Notes under the pieces: model-generated
The model's input: the letters and a program-made list of their open reading frames with translations, nothing else
What the model was told of the DNA's origin: nothing
Databases searched by the model: none
Shown here: positions 1 to 10,600 of the stretch, piece after piece
How positions within the stretch are numbered: position 1 is the first letter of the stretch
Layout of the letters: every line of letters begins with the position of its first letter
Assembly: GCA_028023455.1 (NCBI GenBank)
Contig: JAQFVV010012508.1
Coordinates: 3,841,877 to 3,905,876 of the forward strand
Source of the DNA: Epiperipatus broadwayi
Taxonomy: Eukaryota; Onychophora; Udeonychophora; Euonychophora; Peripatidae
Length of the DNA stretch: 64,000 bases
Direction: 5' to 3'
Position numbers and translations under genes: made by a program

Positions 1-428
1 TTTCGTAGGATTCAATTGTCAATAACTGATTAACAATTGAATTCTAGAATGAATTAATTTTTAATTAAACCTAACAGATAAGATAAAAAAAACCTTCCAT
101 CCGGATACAGATGAACAACTAAAGTCAAAGAAAACTATTTAAGCGGGGGGGGGATGCAATATCTTTTTTCTCCATTCCTCATGTATTCATGCAACTAGGT
201 TGCGTATATATGTGAAGCAGCAGAAGAGTAAAGGGGATTTGTTTTCAGACCCAGGATCACAGTTCCTGAAAGCTGATTACAGATTAAACATATCGCCCCG
301 ATCTTATTATAATTTATATGCACCCCAAGGGCCCACAAAACTAAAGAACATTTGCCAGAATTTGGTAAATAGCGATTTAATTAATCATTAATAGTGCAAC
401 TAAGCAGAAGACTTTAATCTGAGGATAT

Positions 429-432
<4 letters not shown>
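1..432. other. AT-rich DNA, nothing recognised
   Basis: No gene, repeat boundary or RNA is recognised. A 63-codon open frame at 200-391 has no family resemblance, no splice context and no neighbouring coding signal, so I treat it as chance. Confidence 0.5.

Positions 433-494
<62 letters not shown>
433..494. repeat. (TA)n microsatellite
   Basis: About 60 bases of alternating TA with one phase slip near the middle. Confidence 0.95.
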
Positions 495-496
<2 letters not shown>

Positions 497-758
497 CTGT
501 CTTGTTGGCTGGTATTAAAATAAGTTATAAATTAATCTGCAGTGGGGTTATTTAGTTATTTGAGAAAACGGAATAATTTTAGAAATTACTTGCTAGTCTT
601 AATTGAGATAAAATCAAGATCAAGATATAGCAAAACCTGGCACAGTTACACAGTCTGATTCGAATCTCGTTGCTTTGCCTGGTTAATAAAAACCTAGCAT
701 AGGGTATTTCGAACATAACGAAATTAGCTTAGGGAAAAATAGTAATAATAAAGTTTAA

Positions 759-1258
759 ATGTTGTCATTTGGACAAACAGCCACAAACAAATTTGATGTG
801 GAGAACATGGCAGAATGGTCACTATATATGACAAATACAAAGCTTTTTTACCTTGAACGGTATTCAAGAAAATATAAGAAAAGTGTCAGTACTTTTGTGT
901 TTCTCAGGAAAAAAGTTATAGAAATTGTTAATAAGCTTTATGACCCCCTCATAATGGATAATATACAATACAAGGAGTTAGTTATGAAACTAATAGAGAA
1001 TTTTAGTCCCCATTCATCTCAGCACATATCTTGTTTAAAACTGAGGAATAGAAAACAGTTTCAAGAGGAATCAATAAAAGATTATAATTTGGCCCTTAGA
1101 GAACTAGCTAAGGATTGCGGGTATGGGGATTATATCAAAGAAATACTCCTCGAAACATTTATTCCAGGGAATGTGCAGTGATAGATTGCGAGAGCAATTA
1201 CTAACTAATACTGACTTAAAGTACCAGGGCATGATTCAAAAAAGGAATAGCTTATGAG
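759..1258 (+). pseudogene. Ty3/Gypsy gag (capsid) relic
   Basis: A 140-codon frame (759-1181) resembles Gypsy gag capsid: an N-terminal WSLYM segment, a central KELVMKLIENFSP stretch, then the KDYNLALRELAKDCGYGDY pattern typical of gag retropepsin-associated regions. A frameshift near 1,159 leaves frame one. The next frame continues with DRLREQLL, the expected following gag motif, and stops at about 1,258. Normally this protein packages element RNA. Here the frameshift and the stops leave it non-functional. The start at 759 is the first ATG before the conserved part. Confidence 0.75.
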
Positions 1259-1381
1259 ATAATAAGTAAGCAAGTTCAAGCATTTAAAAATAAAGCTGAA
1301 GATAGCATAAATATAGAGGTTTATAAAATTGAGGGAAAATGTAGTAACCCACATAAACCAGAGTTTGAAAAGGGAACTAAA

Positions 1382-1711
1382 ATGATGCGTTACAGCTGCA
1401 TAAAAAATAACCACAAAGCAAAAGAGTGCAAGTGGAGAGAAGAGAAATGTTTTAAATATGAGCACAAGGGGCACATTGCATGCATATGTAGAAAATCCAA
1501 TAATGATTCAAATCAAGAGAAAGAGAGGGGTCGAAAGAATAGGGGCAATAAACCTAATTATAATTTTACTATTAGAAATATGACTGTGCACAGGCAGCAA
1601 AAATTTATGATCAAATTGGAAAATTGCGGAGTTAAACTGAATATGGAAAAAGATAGTGGCTCCGGGATATCTATAATATCAGACAGACTGGAGAGCACTA
1701 TCAGCAGCTGA
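1382..1711 (+). pseudogene. Ty3/Gypsy nucleocapsid and protease relic
   Basis: The reading holds two zinc-knuckle-like motifs. The second reads CFKY where CFKC is expected, followed by GHIACIC, so one metal ligand is lost. After a basic linker (KERGRKNRGNK) comes a protease-like KDSGSGISIIS, where DSG stands at the position of the DTG/DSG active site of retropepsins. The frame stops at 1,711. It lies in order between the gag relic and the RT relic. Confidence 0.7.
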
Positions 1712-1939
1712 CTCTAGAATAAAACTTAAAAAAAACAACAACATAAAAGCCCAGGGGGTAAATGGCAATGCATTAAACTTACTGGGGAAAATACAGACAC
1801 TGGTTAGATACTGTGATAAAATAAATAGACTGCTACTATATGTAGTACAAGGAAGATTCAGCTGTGTAATACACAGGGACTGGTGTAACGCAATGGGAAT
1901 TCAAGTTAGTGTAATCAAAAGAGAAGTTAAAAATAAATA

Positions 1940-2245
1940 CCCAGACCTATTTACCGAGAGTTAGGCATGATAGATACAAGTCCATAGAGGTGGAGCTAGT
2001 TGATAAGGCACGCCCCTCAATTTGTAGATTGCAAAAGATACCATATGCTCAAAAACAAAAGTAGAAGAAAAAAATTTGGTCAATGGCCAATAAATGCATG
2101 TTGACACTGGTAGATATGGCTGACTGGGCTGCACCGATAGTCATAGTTACAAAACCTAATGGAAACATATGCATATGCAGTGACTATAGAGTAACCGTGA
2201 ACAAGTTTTTAAATAAGGGAGAATTGTGGAATGCTGAATAAAAGC
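1940..2245 (+). pseudogene. Ty3/Gypsy reverse transcriptase N-terminal relic
   Basis: Broken frames read KYPDLF, then a proline-containing finger segment ending PYAQK, then ADWAAPIVIVTKPNGNIC and SDYRVTVNK. This is the characteristic order of the Gypsy RT region upstream of the catalytic core. At least three stops interrupt it. Similarity ends near 2,245, so the RT active site, RNase H and integrase are missing. Confidence 0.8.
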
Positions 2246-2435
2246 TTGCTGTTATTTAAGAATCAATTGCCATGCATGAGCAGACTTTGAAATATGAACT
2301 CTTAAAATGGTGCAAGGTAAATTTTCAAGCCACAAGTAAAGCTATATTTTTATATTGGACTATTTCCATCATCTAATATGTGTGTTGAATGTCTTTGGAA
2401 AAGTTTAATTTTTAGTTAAATATTCCAAATGCATT

Positions 2436-2586
2436 CAACTGTTAGTAATATCACAGCAAACAGGTTAGTATATGCACCAACTGTTAGTAATATCACAGCA
2501 AACAAATGTTAATAATATCACAGCAAACAGGTTAGTATATGCACTAACTGTTAGTAATATCACAGCAAACAGGTTAGTATACGCAC
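2436..2586. repeat. 42-bp minisatellite, about 3.6 copies
   Basis: The unit contains CTGTTAGTAATATCACAGC followed by AAACAGGTTAGTATATGCAC. Copies start at about 2,436, 2,478 (shortened), 2,504 and 2,545. Confidence 0.9.
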
Positions 2587-2595
2587 AACATTTCG

Positions 2596-2734
2596 AGAGG
2601 TATTTTTCTCCCCTCTTCTTCAGGTGTTGCTGGCCTGACCAGTGACAGTACTAGCATGGGATTCGAACCTGGGTCCTTAGATTCTTGATTATTGAAATTT
2701 AAGGTAACGCTCTAACCAACTGAGCCATCCTGCC
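2596..2734 (-). mobile_element. tRNA-derived SINE head and body
   Basis: Read on the minus strand it begins GGCAGGATGGCTCAGTTGG, an excellent A-box-type tRNA start. About 50 nt later comes GGTTCGAATCCC, a perfect B box. The spacing is longer than in a normal tRNA and the acceptor ends do not pair well, so it is a SINE rather than a tRNA gene. Downstream is a CTGAAGAAG...GAAATGTTG hairpin region of a kind common in SINE bodies. Confidence 0.75.
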
Positions 2735-2851
2735 AAAAATTAAACTTTTCCAAAGACATTCAACACACATATTAGATGATGGAAATAGTCCAATATAAAA
2801 ATACAGCTAGAACACCATCATCACAAACCTTCAGAACAACAAGTAAAGCTA

Positions 2852-3781
2852 GTCTAACTAATCTCTCAATCTCTATTATCAAGACTTCTTGTCCTAATGT
2901 ATTATTTAACTTTATTTCTAATATAATATGTAAATTGCTCTTAAATTATTTCTATAAATTTAATCTCTCATATGCTCTAACTTTCTTTAACCTTGGTGCA
3001 GTCATTTATTTATTACTTGATTTTATATATATACTTTTTTTTATTAATATGCCAATCTCAAACAATCTGATGAGTTGAATTTCTCAAATCTTTTCTTTCT
3101 TTTAAGTAAACCTTCATGAATTGAGATTTTTAACATTCCCTTAAAACATAAAGCATTATTAATTAAAACGCTCGCCAGATTGTTTTACGAGCCAACATTT
3201 AATTTATGTTTTAGTATAAAAATATATTTGTTTAACTCTGGATTTTCTACCCGGGATGAATCCAGAACTTAGGCTAATTAGAACACTGAAACTTAGTTAT
3301 TTTATAAATGTTATTTATTCAATTCTGAAAGGATGACTTATTAGTTGTTTTCTATATAACTGCTAGTTTTTTTTATATACTCTTAAAATATCAAATACAG
3401 TACTTAAATATTCTCAGGTGTTATAAAAACCATAAAGATGGGATTGAATTATTTTAAATATCAGAAAAGGAAAGGGGATAAATTTTAATATTTCACTATT
3501 TTAGTTATTAATTAAAATCTTGTGTCTATATATATTATAACTGCATAGCATATTATTTGTCTAAATTATGGCATTCAAATAAGGGTCATTCATTTTAAAG
3601 CAGTAAAACTTATTCAATGTCATTAGTGACATTTATCATTACTGCGTTACTGATATTTGGTCTATCTTCATATATATATTACATGTTTTTAATCTGGGGG
3701 TTGTGACAAGTTCAAACCCATAGATTTATTTCTCAAGCCTTGTTCTGAGGATAGTTGATCTTCCCAGAACTATATATGTCG
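2852..3781. other. AT-rich, nothing recognised
   Basis: No supported gene. A 100-codon frame at 2,776-3,078 begins inside the SINE stem and has a low-complexity hydrophobic composition from AT-rich DNA. Confidence 0.4.
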
Positions 3782-3965
3782 CATAAAAAGGCCTCTGATG
3801 GTGATTCCCTAAATCTGACACATGCTATGCCTATCCACATTCTTCATATAAAAGGGCCTCTGGTGGTGATTCCCTAAGTTTGGCACACACTATGCCTATC
3901 CACTTTCTTCATTAAAAAAAGACCTGCATGTTGGCGATGTCCATGGCATGCTTATCCACTTTGTC
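3782..3965. repeat. tandem repeat of about 65 bp, three diverged copies
   Basis: Each unit contains GGCCTCTG(A/G)TGGTGATTCC, then a CTATGCCTATCCAC block, then TTCTTCAT. The third copy is the most diverged. Confidence 0.85.
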
Positions 3966-5135
3966 TCTCATCCAGAAGCATGACTTTTCCTGTTATTTCT
4001 TGGCTAATTATGTCAGCACTGCAAACTTCTTTGTATTATTATTTTTTTTGCTTCATGACCCAGTTTTAATGCTCTAATATTAAAATTGCACTCTGCTTAA
4101 AATATATATAAATGTCAACTACTTCTAGTTTCATTAATTACATTTATTTCAGTCTTATACAATCCCACCATCGTAACTTATTTTTGTAATTAAGAGTATC
4201 TATTTGCCCTGAGGGAAATAAGCATTCCTCTTACCAGCGCTAATTAAAAGAAGTTTCATTAAGTATTTTGTCATATAATCAAATATGTTTTCAAATGTAT
4301 TTGATTTATTTTCACGACCATAATGGTGTGAACATAGTTTATATTATATCTGTAATGAATTTCAGAAAGCTCCCTCCAAATCATATGTTAGTCACCACAT
4401 TTCAGAACCGTATATAAAGCATTAATAGCAATTTTATGTAAATTCTTTCTAATAATCGATTGGCATCTTAATATTGGACCCACCAAAAATGTGTGTTTAT
4501 TTATAATATAGTATTTAGCCAATAAAAGAGCATATGAGAAATAATAGCATGAATGACATTATATAATTATCTATTATTTGGTAGACTGCTTGCTCATTCA
4601 CGCACATACTAATGTATGCCATTAATTTATAAATGGATTGATAATTCGTCATTATATTAGACTATATTTTTATTGTCTAACTTATTTGAGTAGTTTGAAT
4701 TGCTTTTTCTCCACTTCCACACATACAGCTATGCGTGTATATATTTTAGTTAAGTCATAGTTAATAGATGTCTCATTGTCTTCCCCACTCTGCTAGTGGG
4801 CTGGATTAAAATTAATTCTCATGTGCCATCATTGTTATGTTATCCATTAAGTGTTTGATCTGAGGCTTAGAGAGTGGGTTCGAATTCAGGCTGGTCCCTG
4901 ACCTAAATCTCTGGCTTGACTGGATTTGAAGTACATTTTGTGAGCTCCAGCTCATGTTAGATGGATAAACATGTTTTGACCGGTACAATATGCATACTAT
5001 ACATATAAAATAGTATCTGTGTTATATATATTATGTTTTTTTTCTGTGTATTAAAAAGTACTATACACTTACAGCTCAATGAATAATATGTATTGTATTT
5101 TAATCAACAACAAAGCAAGCTATTATATGCAATGT
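3966..5135. other. AT-rich, one weak SINE-like segment
   Basis: The only notable stretch is about 4,860-4,990, richer in GC. It has a perfect B-box-like GGTTCGAATTC at about 4,878 and ends GACCGGTACAATA, an ending that recurs at 41,092. A SINE remnant is possible. The rest shows nothing. Confidence 0.35.
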
Positions 5136-5358
5136 AATATTATTATCATCTATGTGCTTTATTACTTTTTACAATGTTTTTTTTTTTTTTTACAACCCGC
5201 TATTGTCGATTTTGATTGCCCCAGCAATCTTCTTCAGAACTTTTGGAAATATAAGTAGAAGTTCTGAAGAAGATTGCTGGGGCAATCAAAACTATCAATA
5301 GTGGGTTGTAAAAAAGCATTGTAAAAAGTAATAAAGATTGTAGATGATATTAATATTA
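5136..5358. repeat. foldback hairpin element
   Basis: Two arms of about 105 bp (5,136-5,242 and 5,256-5,358) are reverse complements, including the perfect block GAAGAAGATTGCTGGGGCAA, around a 13-nt loop. It looks like a MITE or snapback element. Confidence 0.85.
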
Positions 5359-6006
5359 TATGGATTTGACAATTCAATACGAAAGATAAAGTTAAATTCA
5401 ACGTACAATGTACACGAGGGGCCTCTGAAAAAAATATAGCAGCTCAACTGCATAAACATATATATATATAAAACACATTAGATAAATTATTATATAATCC
5501 TTCTTGTTTTTTTAATTCTATTAGTGTTTTTTATTTTTCAGTATAATTTTATTTATTTTTATTAATTACTATATTGTCTATATTACTACAAATTATTAAT
5601 TTATTATAAAAATTTATAGCCCATATTACTGTTGGTTTAAACTTTCTAATTAAAATAAGTTAAAAACTTTTCCCATAAATGAATACTATGTAATAATATA
5701 AATGATAAAAAATTATAATTAAAAATACATTAGAATAAAAAATTAAAGCATTATAAATGTTACTCTAATAAGAATTATAAAATAAAGTAATTTATTTAAT
5801 GTATATTATACATGTGCATATATAGCGATATAATTTAAATTCTTTTTTTTTGTTAAACAGTTATTGAAAGAAAATAAATATCATGTAGAGATATAAAAAA
5901 ACGTTATTAAACTTTTATTAAGTTAAAATTTATATTTGGGATAAAAATTATGATAAAGTTGATACTTACAGATTAAATTGTAGCAATTTAATATTAATAA
6001 ATACAT
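5359..6006. other. very AT-rich, nothing recognised
   Basis: Homopolymer-rich AT sequence without a supported gene or repeat. Confidence 0.5.
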
Positions 6007-6020
6007 CTGAGCACTTATTG

Positions 6021-6121
6021 CATATATATGTGTAGAGTTGATAATCTGGACCAACTGATGATTGCTGGTTTAGCATGAAATGCATATATTGGTGATTATT
6101 TATCTTTTCGACATATATGTG
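6021..6121 (+). ncRNA. hammerhead ribozyme candidate, copy 1
   Basis: The core is CTGATGA (6,055-6,061), then stem II TGCT/AGCA with loop GGTTT and a U/U mismatch at its base, then GAAA (6,077-6,080). Stem III is minimal (A-U, U-A and G-U around a CA loop). The predicted cleavage is after ATA at 6,088. Stem I pairs ACCAA with TTGGT next to the core. It then continues, after a 3-nt bulge, through GATAATC/GATTAT and the outer arms ATATATGTG/CATATAT. Very short stem III is known for hammerheads of Penelope-like elements and retrozymes. Confidence 0.7.
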
Positions 6122-6497
6122 TTCAAGTGTATCAGTGATATGAAATAGAATGGTGAGTGGTGGGTGGTATGAAAGTCTGTGCCCATATACTCTATATATT
6201 ACAAATATTTATATAGGTATATAATAAGCCTGTATTTCAGTTATTACATAGTAGAGATGTCTGCTCATCCCTTGTATATGTATTAAATGGATTATGTCCT
6301 GTACATGAGTGGCCAGATTGACTTTAGGTCAACATGGGTGTGATAGGAATTTCGGCCTCAGGATGCCCTTTGAGCGTTTCATCATCAGATTTTCAATTGG
6401 ATGGACGGTTGAATAGTTGGACCGTTGAATAGATTAAAGCCTGTCCATTAAAGTATGAAGATTGGCTCTCTTAATATATATATCTGAGCACTTATTG

Positions 6498-6595
6498 CAT
6501 ATATGTGTGGAGATGATAACCTGGACCAACTGATGATTGCTGGTTTAGCATGAAATATATATATTGGTGATTATTTATATTTTTGACATATGTGT
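6498..6595 (+). ncRNA. hammerhead ribozyme candidate, copy 2
   Basis: Same fold as copy 1, 475 bp downstream. CTGATGA is at 6,530-6,536 and GAAA at 6,552-6,555. Stem III is U-A and A-U around a TA loop, and the predicted cleavage is after ATA at 6,563. Cutting at both copies would release a 475-nt RNA (6,089-6,563). Confidence 0.7.
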
Positions 6596-6681
6596 TCAAG
6601 TGTATCAGTGATATGAGATAGAGTGGTGAGCAGTGGGTCATGAGAAAGTCTGTGCTCATATACCCTATATATTAATAAATA

Positions 6682-7608
6682 CACCTGGGTCTCTTTTTAC
6701 ACGGATTTATTTAACGCGATTTTGAAGTTACGCGATTCACATTTCTCCGGAAGTCGAACTCCAATAATGCGCTATTACTTTAAATAATAAATTTTGTGCA
6801 CTTACATCATATTGAAAGTAATAGCACATTATTGGAATTCGACTTTCTTCTTAGTAATTTCAATATTTTCAGTGCTTTATAATAGTAAGATTTTATGCAA
6901 TAATGAAATTAAAATCATGATTTCCACATTTTATGTATACACACATTAAATTTTACAAGATTATAATGTAAATTTGTTCAAACATTGTGCGTGTTAATTT
7001 TGCATTTTAAATCACATTCTGTTTTTTAAAAAAGAACGTAATCAGTTATTAATCACTTAGTGTCCGCAAGTTTATTTTTAAAAGGTGAGCACAATTAAAA
7101 TTGAAAATTAAAGACAAAAATAAGAATTTAATTTTTAGTTGTTAGATTAAATACTAATTATGTTGTCACCAGAAAACCATTAACACAACATGAGAGTGAC
7201 GTTGGCGCTAGTTGTATTTCAATCTGATTTTTTACCACTTTGCAAATGAACCTGTTTATCGGCAAATAGCCATAATAATTAAAACATGTATAAAAAAATG
7301 TAAATTACTGTAAATTATGCATAAAAATATATTGTTTTGAATAAAATTAAATATTATAGTTAAAAAAAGTTTGTCTTGTATCAATTTTTTTCAAATTTGA
7401 AGTTTTTTATTAGTCATATTTTATTTTTTATTTTTTTTTGCGCGCATTTTAAAGTAATTTTACATTGGTGCTTTGCTTTTATGCGATTTTAGAAAAATCA
7501 CAGTCCGTATCCCCTCTTTTTCAAAGTAAGTTATGTCTATTTTTGCGCGATTTCGTTTGCGCGTGTTTTCTGAGGAACCTATCTATCGCGTAAAACGAGA
7601 CCCAGGTG
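6682..7608. mobile_element. non-autonomous pogo/Tigger-like DNA element
   Basis: The ends read CACCTGGGTCTC...TTTTAC and its reverse complement, with TA dinucleotides immediately outside (6,680-6,681 and 7,609-7,610). Subterminal GCGA-rich motifs (AACGCGATTTT, TACGCGATTC) recall Tigger/pogo termini. There is no transposase frame. An internal inverted pair around 6,750-6,850 (AATAATGCGCTATTACTTT and its partner) adds a hairpin. Confidence 0.75.
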
Positions 7609-7610
7609 TA

Positions 7611-8101
7611 CTGTACAAATAATGAAAAAATGTAATTTATTGTGGTCTTAAACTAATTAAAAAGTTTCAGAAGTACTATATTGGGGATCATTTGCTTTGG
7701 TTTTTTTTAGATATATTTATTCATATTTCCCAAAGAGGTGAGGTAGAATGGTAGTTTCAAATTATATTTAAGTTATCAAACATGGGGGTGGGGGTGGAGA
7801 TAGATGAAGATTAATTATGAATACCAAGTTATGTTTAATAAAAAGTTCATATACGTGCTTAAAACATAATATCTAGCCTAATAAGTTATTATTAATGATG
7901 ATTAATATAGTTAACTGAAGTAGATGGTGTCAAATGCATGAGTACAAGAAATTTGGTACTTGAAAGTCAAATTTTAGAGATTTAATACATATAAATATGA
8001 TTATATAATAAAACTTGTTTTATTTAAAATAAAGGGAGGAAAGAAAGATAACATAAGAAGACAAAAAGTAATGGTAAAATAAACCCATAAAATATCACAT
8101 T
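7611..8101. other. nothing recognised
   Basis: AT-rich DNA without a supported feature. Confidence 0.4.
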
Positions 8102-8215
8102 ACTGTGCACTGTTTCAAGATCCAAAGTTCCTCACTGATGAAAGTCATAAGCTTGAAACTGATCTGGGGATACTGGATAGGAAAGTAGGGATTTGTTAAG
8201 CACTATCATCTGGAA
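8102..8215 (+). mobile_element. foldback family A, partial arm
   Basis: Matches the inner half of the family A right arm (CTCACTGATGAAAGTCATAA ... TGGGGATACTGGAT). Family A is defined by the full copies at 13,523-13,925 and 17,020-17,487. Confidence 0.7.
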
Positions 8216-8599
8216 TATATTTTTACTTGGTAAAGTTTATAGAAAGTAGCATAGAGATGGTGAAAAAGTGTGTGACTCAAGGTAAAATAGTTTACTGCAA
8301 GCAAATACTTCTTTAATAGCTTTCATAGGGGTATTTTATTGACTAATATTTCATCTTTGTTTTATTTTCAAGCTAAAAATAGTTAAATATCCACTTATTA
8401 AATGTTGTTGGATAATTATTCAGATTGATTATATGCCAGGTGCTTGAAAGAAAAATCATAAGGTTATTTGAAGTCAATCTGCATAATAAAATACTGTGAT
8501 GTAAAAGAACTATTTATAATAATTAGTGACATTTTTTATCATAGCATTCAAATTATAATTTTTTTTAAAAATGTAATTCTCTAATTAAACTGTGTTTTT

Positions 8600-8840
8600 C
8601 CACTAAACATCACATGATCACTATCTCATACCAGCACATAATTGTTATTAAACAATTCAAAACAAAGCAAAACTCTCCATATAGTAGTCCCATCTTGTGC
8701 TAACAAGAGCAATCAATGGATGCCAGAAGGCTTGTGCATAAAATCCCTATCTAGTGCCTACTAATCCAATATCCCCAGACTAGTTTCTGGCTTGTGGCCT
8801 TCATCAGTGAGGAGCTTTGGATCTGAGAGCACTGTGTTTT
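8600..8840. mobile_element. foldback family A, left arm
   Basis: Starts CACTAAACATCACATGATCA, the family A terminus. It runs through CATAAAATCCCTATCTAGTG and TGTGGCCTTCATCAGTGAGG to GATCTGAGAGCACTG. Confidence 0.85.
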
Positions 8841-8985
8841 GTATGTTTAACAAGTAAAAGATTAGAAACTTATAAAGCATATAACTTGCGGACCTGCTGC
8901 AGCTGACTGTAAAAGTTGAAAGCATGCATAGCAGGTTATATGCTTTATATGTTTATAATTGTTTCTTGTTAAATGTACAAAACAT
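8841..8985. repeat. small inverted repeat
   Basis: TTTAACAAG and AAAGCATATAAC on the left pair with GTTATATGCTTT and CTTGTTAAA on the right, with a CTGCTGCAG-containing centre. Confidence 0.7.
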
Positions 8986-9000
8986 GGTTTAATTAGAGTA

Positions 9001-10598
9001 CACCTTTACCCTGCTTAGCGATTGTCTACTTAGCGATATTTCACAATAGCGATTATTCGCTATAACGATCGGGAAAAATTAAAAAAAAAAATTTTGGCAG
9101 CCATCTTGAATTTTGCGTCACTGATGACATCAGAGATAGCTATATTATACCCAAAAGCAAAAGTATATTATTGTAATATGTATACAGGTAATGACTTTGC
9201 TGTAATTGTATACACATACAATATTTTATTCATAAAACCCTTAAAATATCTATAATTATTTTATCTATAATACTGTATACATCATATATAATAAATAACA
9301 CAGCAAATGTTCATCCACTTTTTTTTTTAAAATACGTATATATGTTCTACAATAATTTCAACAAATTAAAAATCCTTCTCCTTTTTTAATTTTCAAAAAC
9401 ATTATTTTCTTATCTCAATACTGAACATATACAGTATATATATTTATATAATACAAAAACTCCAACGTTTCAACGTTGATTTGTAATTAAATAATGTAAA
9501 AGAAAGAGTAATAAAATATAGCAGTGGGAGAGAGATATCATTGAAAATGACTGTATGAAGATAAACAGTTGAAATGGAGTTTTGTATTATATAAATACTG
9601 TATGTACAGTATATATATATATATATATGTTCAGTATTGAGATAAGAAAATGAAGTTTTTGAAAAGAAAAAGGAGGATTTTTAATTTGTTGATAATACTG
9701 TATACAAATACTCCAATATATAAATACAATACAAGACAAATAAAATACCATCATTCAGGAAAACACTAAATATGAATATCAAACTGCGTGTGTGTGTTTC
9801 TTAAATACAATATATTATTTTTAGAACACTTGGATAATTATGTAAAAATAGTTATTGATTTTGTAACTTCGTTAATAAACATGTTGTTTACACTCAAGAT
9901 GTTTCAAATCAGAAGAAAAACAACATTCTAAAACGATGTCGAATTAGAAAAGTTTAAAAAAAACAGATTGCATTTAATTAAAAATCTTTCTACTCGAACG
10001 GGGGGGGGGGGGGCATTATTACATTACTAAAAATATACAGTAAGAAAAATAAACCTACCTGTATGTTTTAGAAAATTAGAAGTTAGATTTTTTATTGTGA
10101 AAATAAGTTGATTTTTTTTTCTATATGTTCAATTAAATAATTAATAATTAAACATTGTTTTTTAATTTGAATAATTTCACATAAGTAATAAAATAAATGT
10201 ATAGTAGTAATATATACTGTAATACAATTTTTTAAAAAAAGCACTTCAGTATAGATTTTTTTTTCATTACGATGAAAAACTTCCACGGAAGAATATAAAA
10301 ACTTTTAAATTCAAATTTAGTTTCATTGCTGTTCTGTACTTTTTAAAGTGAAAATATGCATTTTTTTTCCTAGTGATATAAAACTTTTCTTTTTAGATAC
10401 CGTATTTAGTCATCATTGTCATGAAAAAATCAAGAAAATCTTTGAGCTTGGAAATCAATGTAGATCTTTTACATCACTGGAACCGACCAATTTTTTTTCC
10501 CATAGACCGCCATTATAATTACATATTTTGTCTACAATATTCTTACTTAACGATGAGTTTTGGAGGACCAATTGCCATCGCTAAGCGGGGTAAAGGTG
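9001..10598. mobile_element. non-autonomous pogo/Tigger-like DNA element
   Basis: Left end CACCTTTACCCTGCTTAGCG; the right end is the reverse complement of CACCTTTACCCCGCTTAGCG. TA lies just outside both ends (8,999-9,000 and 10,599-10,600). Repeated AGCGAT motifs in the subterminal regions are Tigger-like. It holds a nested foldback (9,339-9,715), a run of 14 G (10,000-10,013) and no transposase. The small frame at 10,421-10,630 is just the right terminus read through. Confidence 0.8.
9339..9715. repeat. nested foldback, family D
   Basis: Inverted arms contain TTTCTTATCTCAATACTGAA and its complement, enclosing CCAACGTTTCAACGTTG. A related copy lies at 44,455-44,757, inside a different element. 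The shared sequence defines a mobile hairpin family. Confidence 0.8.
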
Positions 10599-10600
10599 TA

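Larger units (their letters stand above)
740..2245 (+). mobile_element. decayed Ty3/Gypsy retroelement (gag to start of RT)
   Basis: Successive broken frames read, in retroelement order, a gag capsid-like region, a nucleocapsid with zinc-knuckle remnants, an aspartic-protease-like DSG, and the N-terminal finger region of a Gypsy reverse transcriptase. Stops and frameshifts interrupt every part. The match ends near 2,245, before the RT catalytic aspartates. No LTR was recognised on either side. The order and motifs are seen in the sequence; the Ty3/Gypsy assignment rests on family knowledge of gag and RT motifs. Confidence 0.8.
2345..2838 (-). mobile_element. composite SINE with inverted-repeat stem, flanked by 13-bp direct repeats
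   Basis: The 13-mer ACAAGTAAAGCTA occurs at 2,332-2,344 and 2,839-2,851, which is what a LINE-mediated insertion would leave. Between them is a near-perfect inverted repeat of about 73 bp (about 2,341-2,413 and 2,735-2,808, slightly overlapping the left direct repeat). It encloses a 42-bp minisatellite and a tRNA-like SINE on the minus strand. The whole would fold as a stem capped by the SINE. Boundaries come from the direct repeats. Confidence 0.65.
6007..6676 (+). mobile_element. hammerhead-bearing repeat, head-to-tail partial dimer
   Basis: The layout is module B (6,007-6,203, with a hammerhead), a tail ending near CAGTT (to about 6,245), module C (about 6,251-6,475), then module B again (6,483-6,672, with a second hammerhead). 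The two hammerhead cores are exactly 475 bp apart, which sets the unit length. The second copy is cut at its 3' side by the pogo-like element that starts at 6,682. A monomer with order C-B-tail is at 60,571-61,035. Known animal retrozymes are tandem hammerhead repeats of comparable unit size; calling this one is inference. Confidence 0.7.

Noticed and set aside
2596-2660. CTGAAGA...GAAATGTTG on the minus strand as a hammerhead
   Set aside because: CTGANGA allows A at position 7, but an extra C sits before GAAA and the flanking arms (CAACA, TGTTG) pair directly without stem III or a cleavage triplet. This is a common SINE-body hairpin.
6330-6400. CTGATGATGAAAC...GGCCGAAAT in module C, minus strand
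   Set aside because: No acceptable stem II between the motifs; only a 3-bp CTC/GAG pairing can be drawn.
8102-8215. CTGATGA...GAAAC in foldback family A as a hammerhead
   Set aside because: Stem II closes poorly in most copies (A/A at its base), no stem III hairpin follows GAAA, and the base before the best stem I partner is G rather than U, so no NUH site exists.
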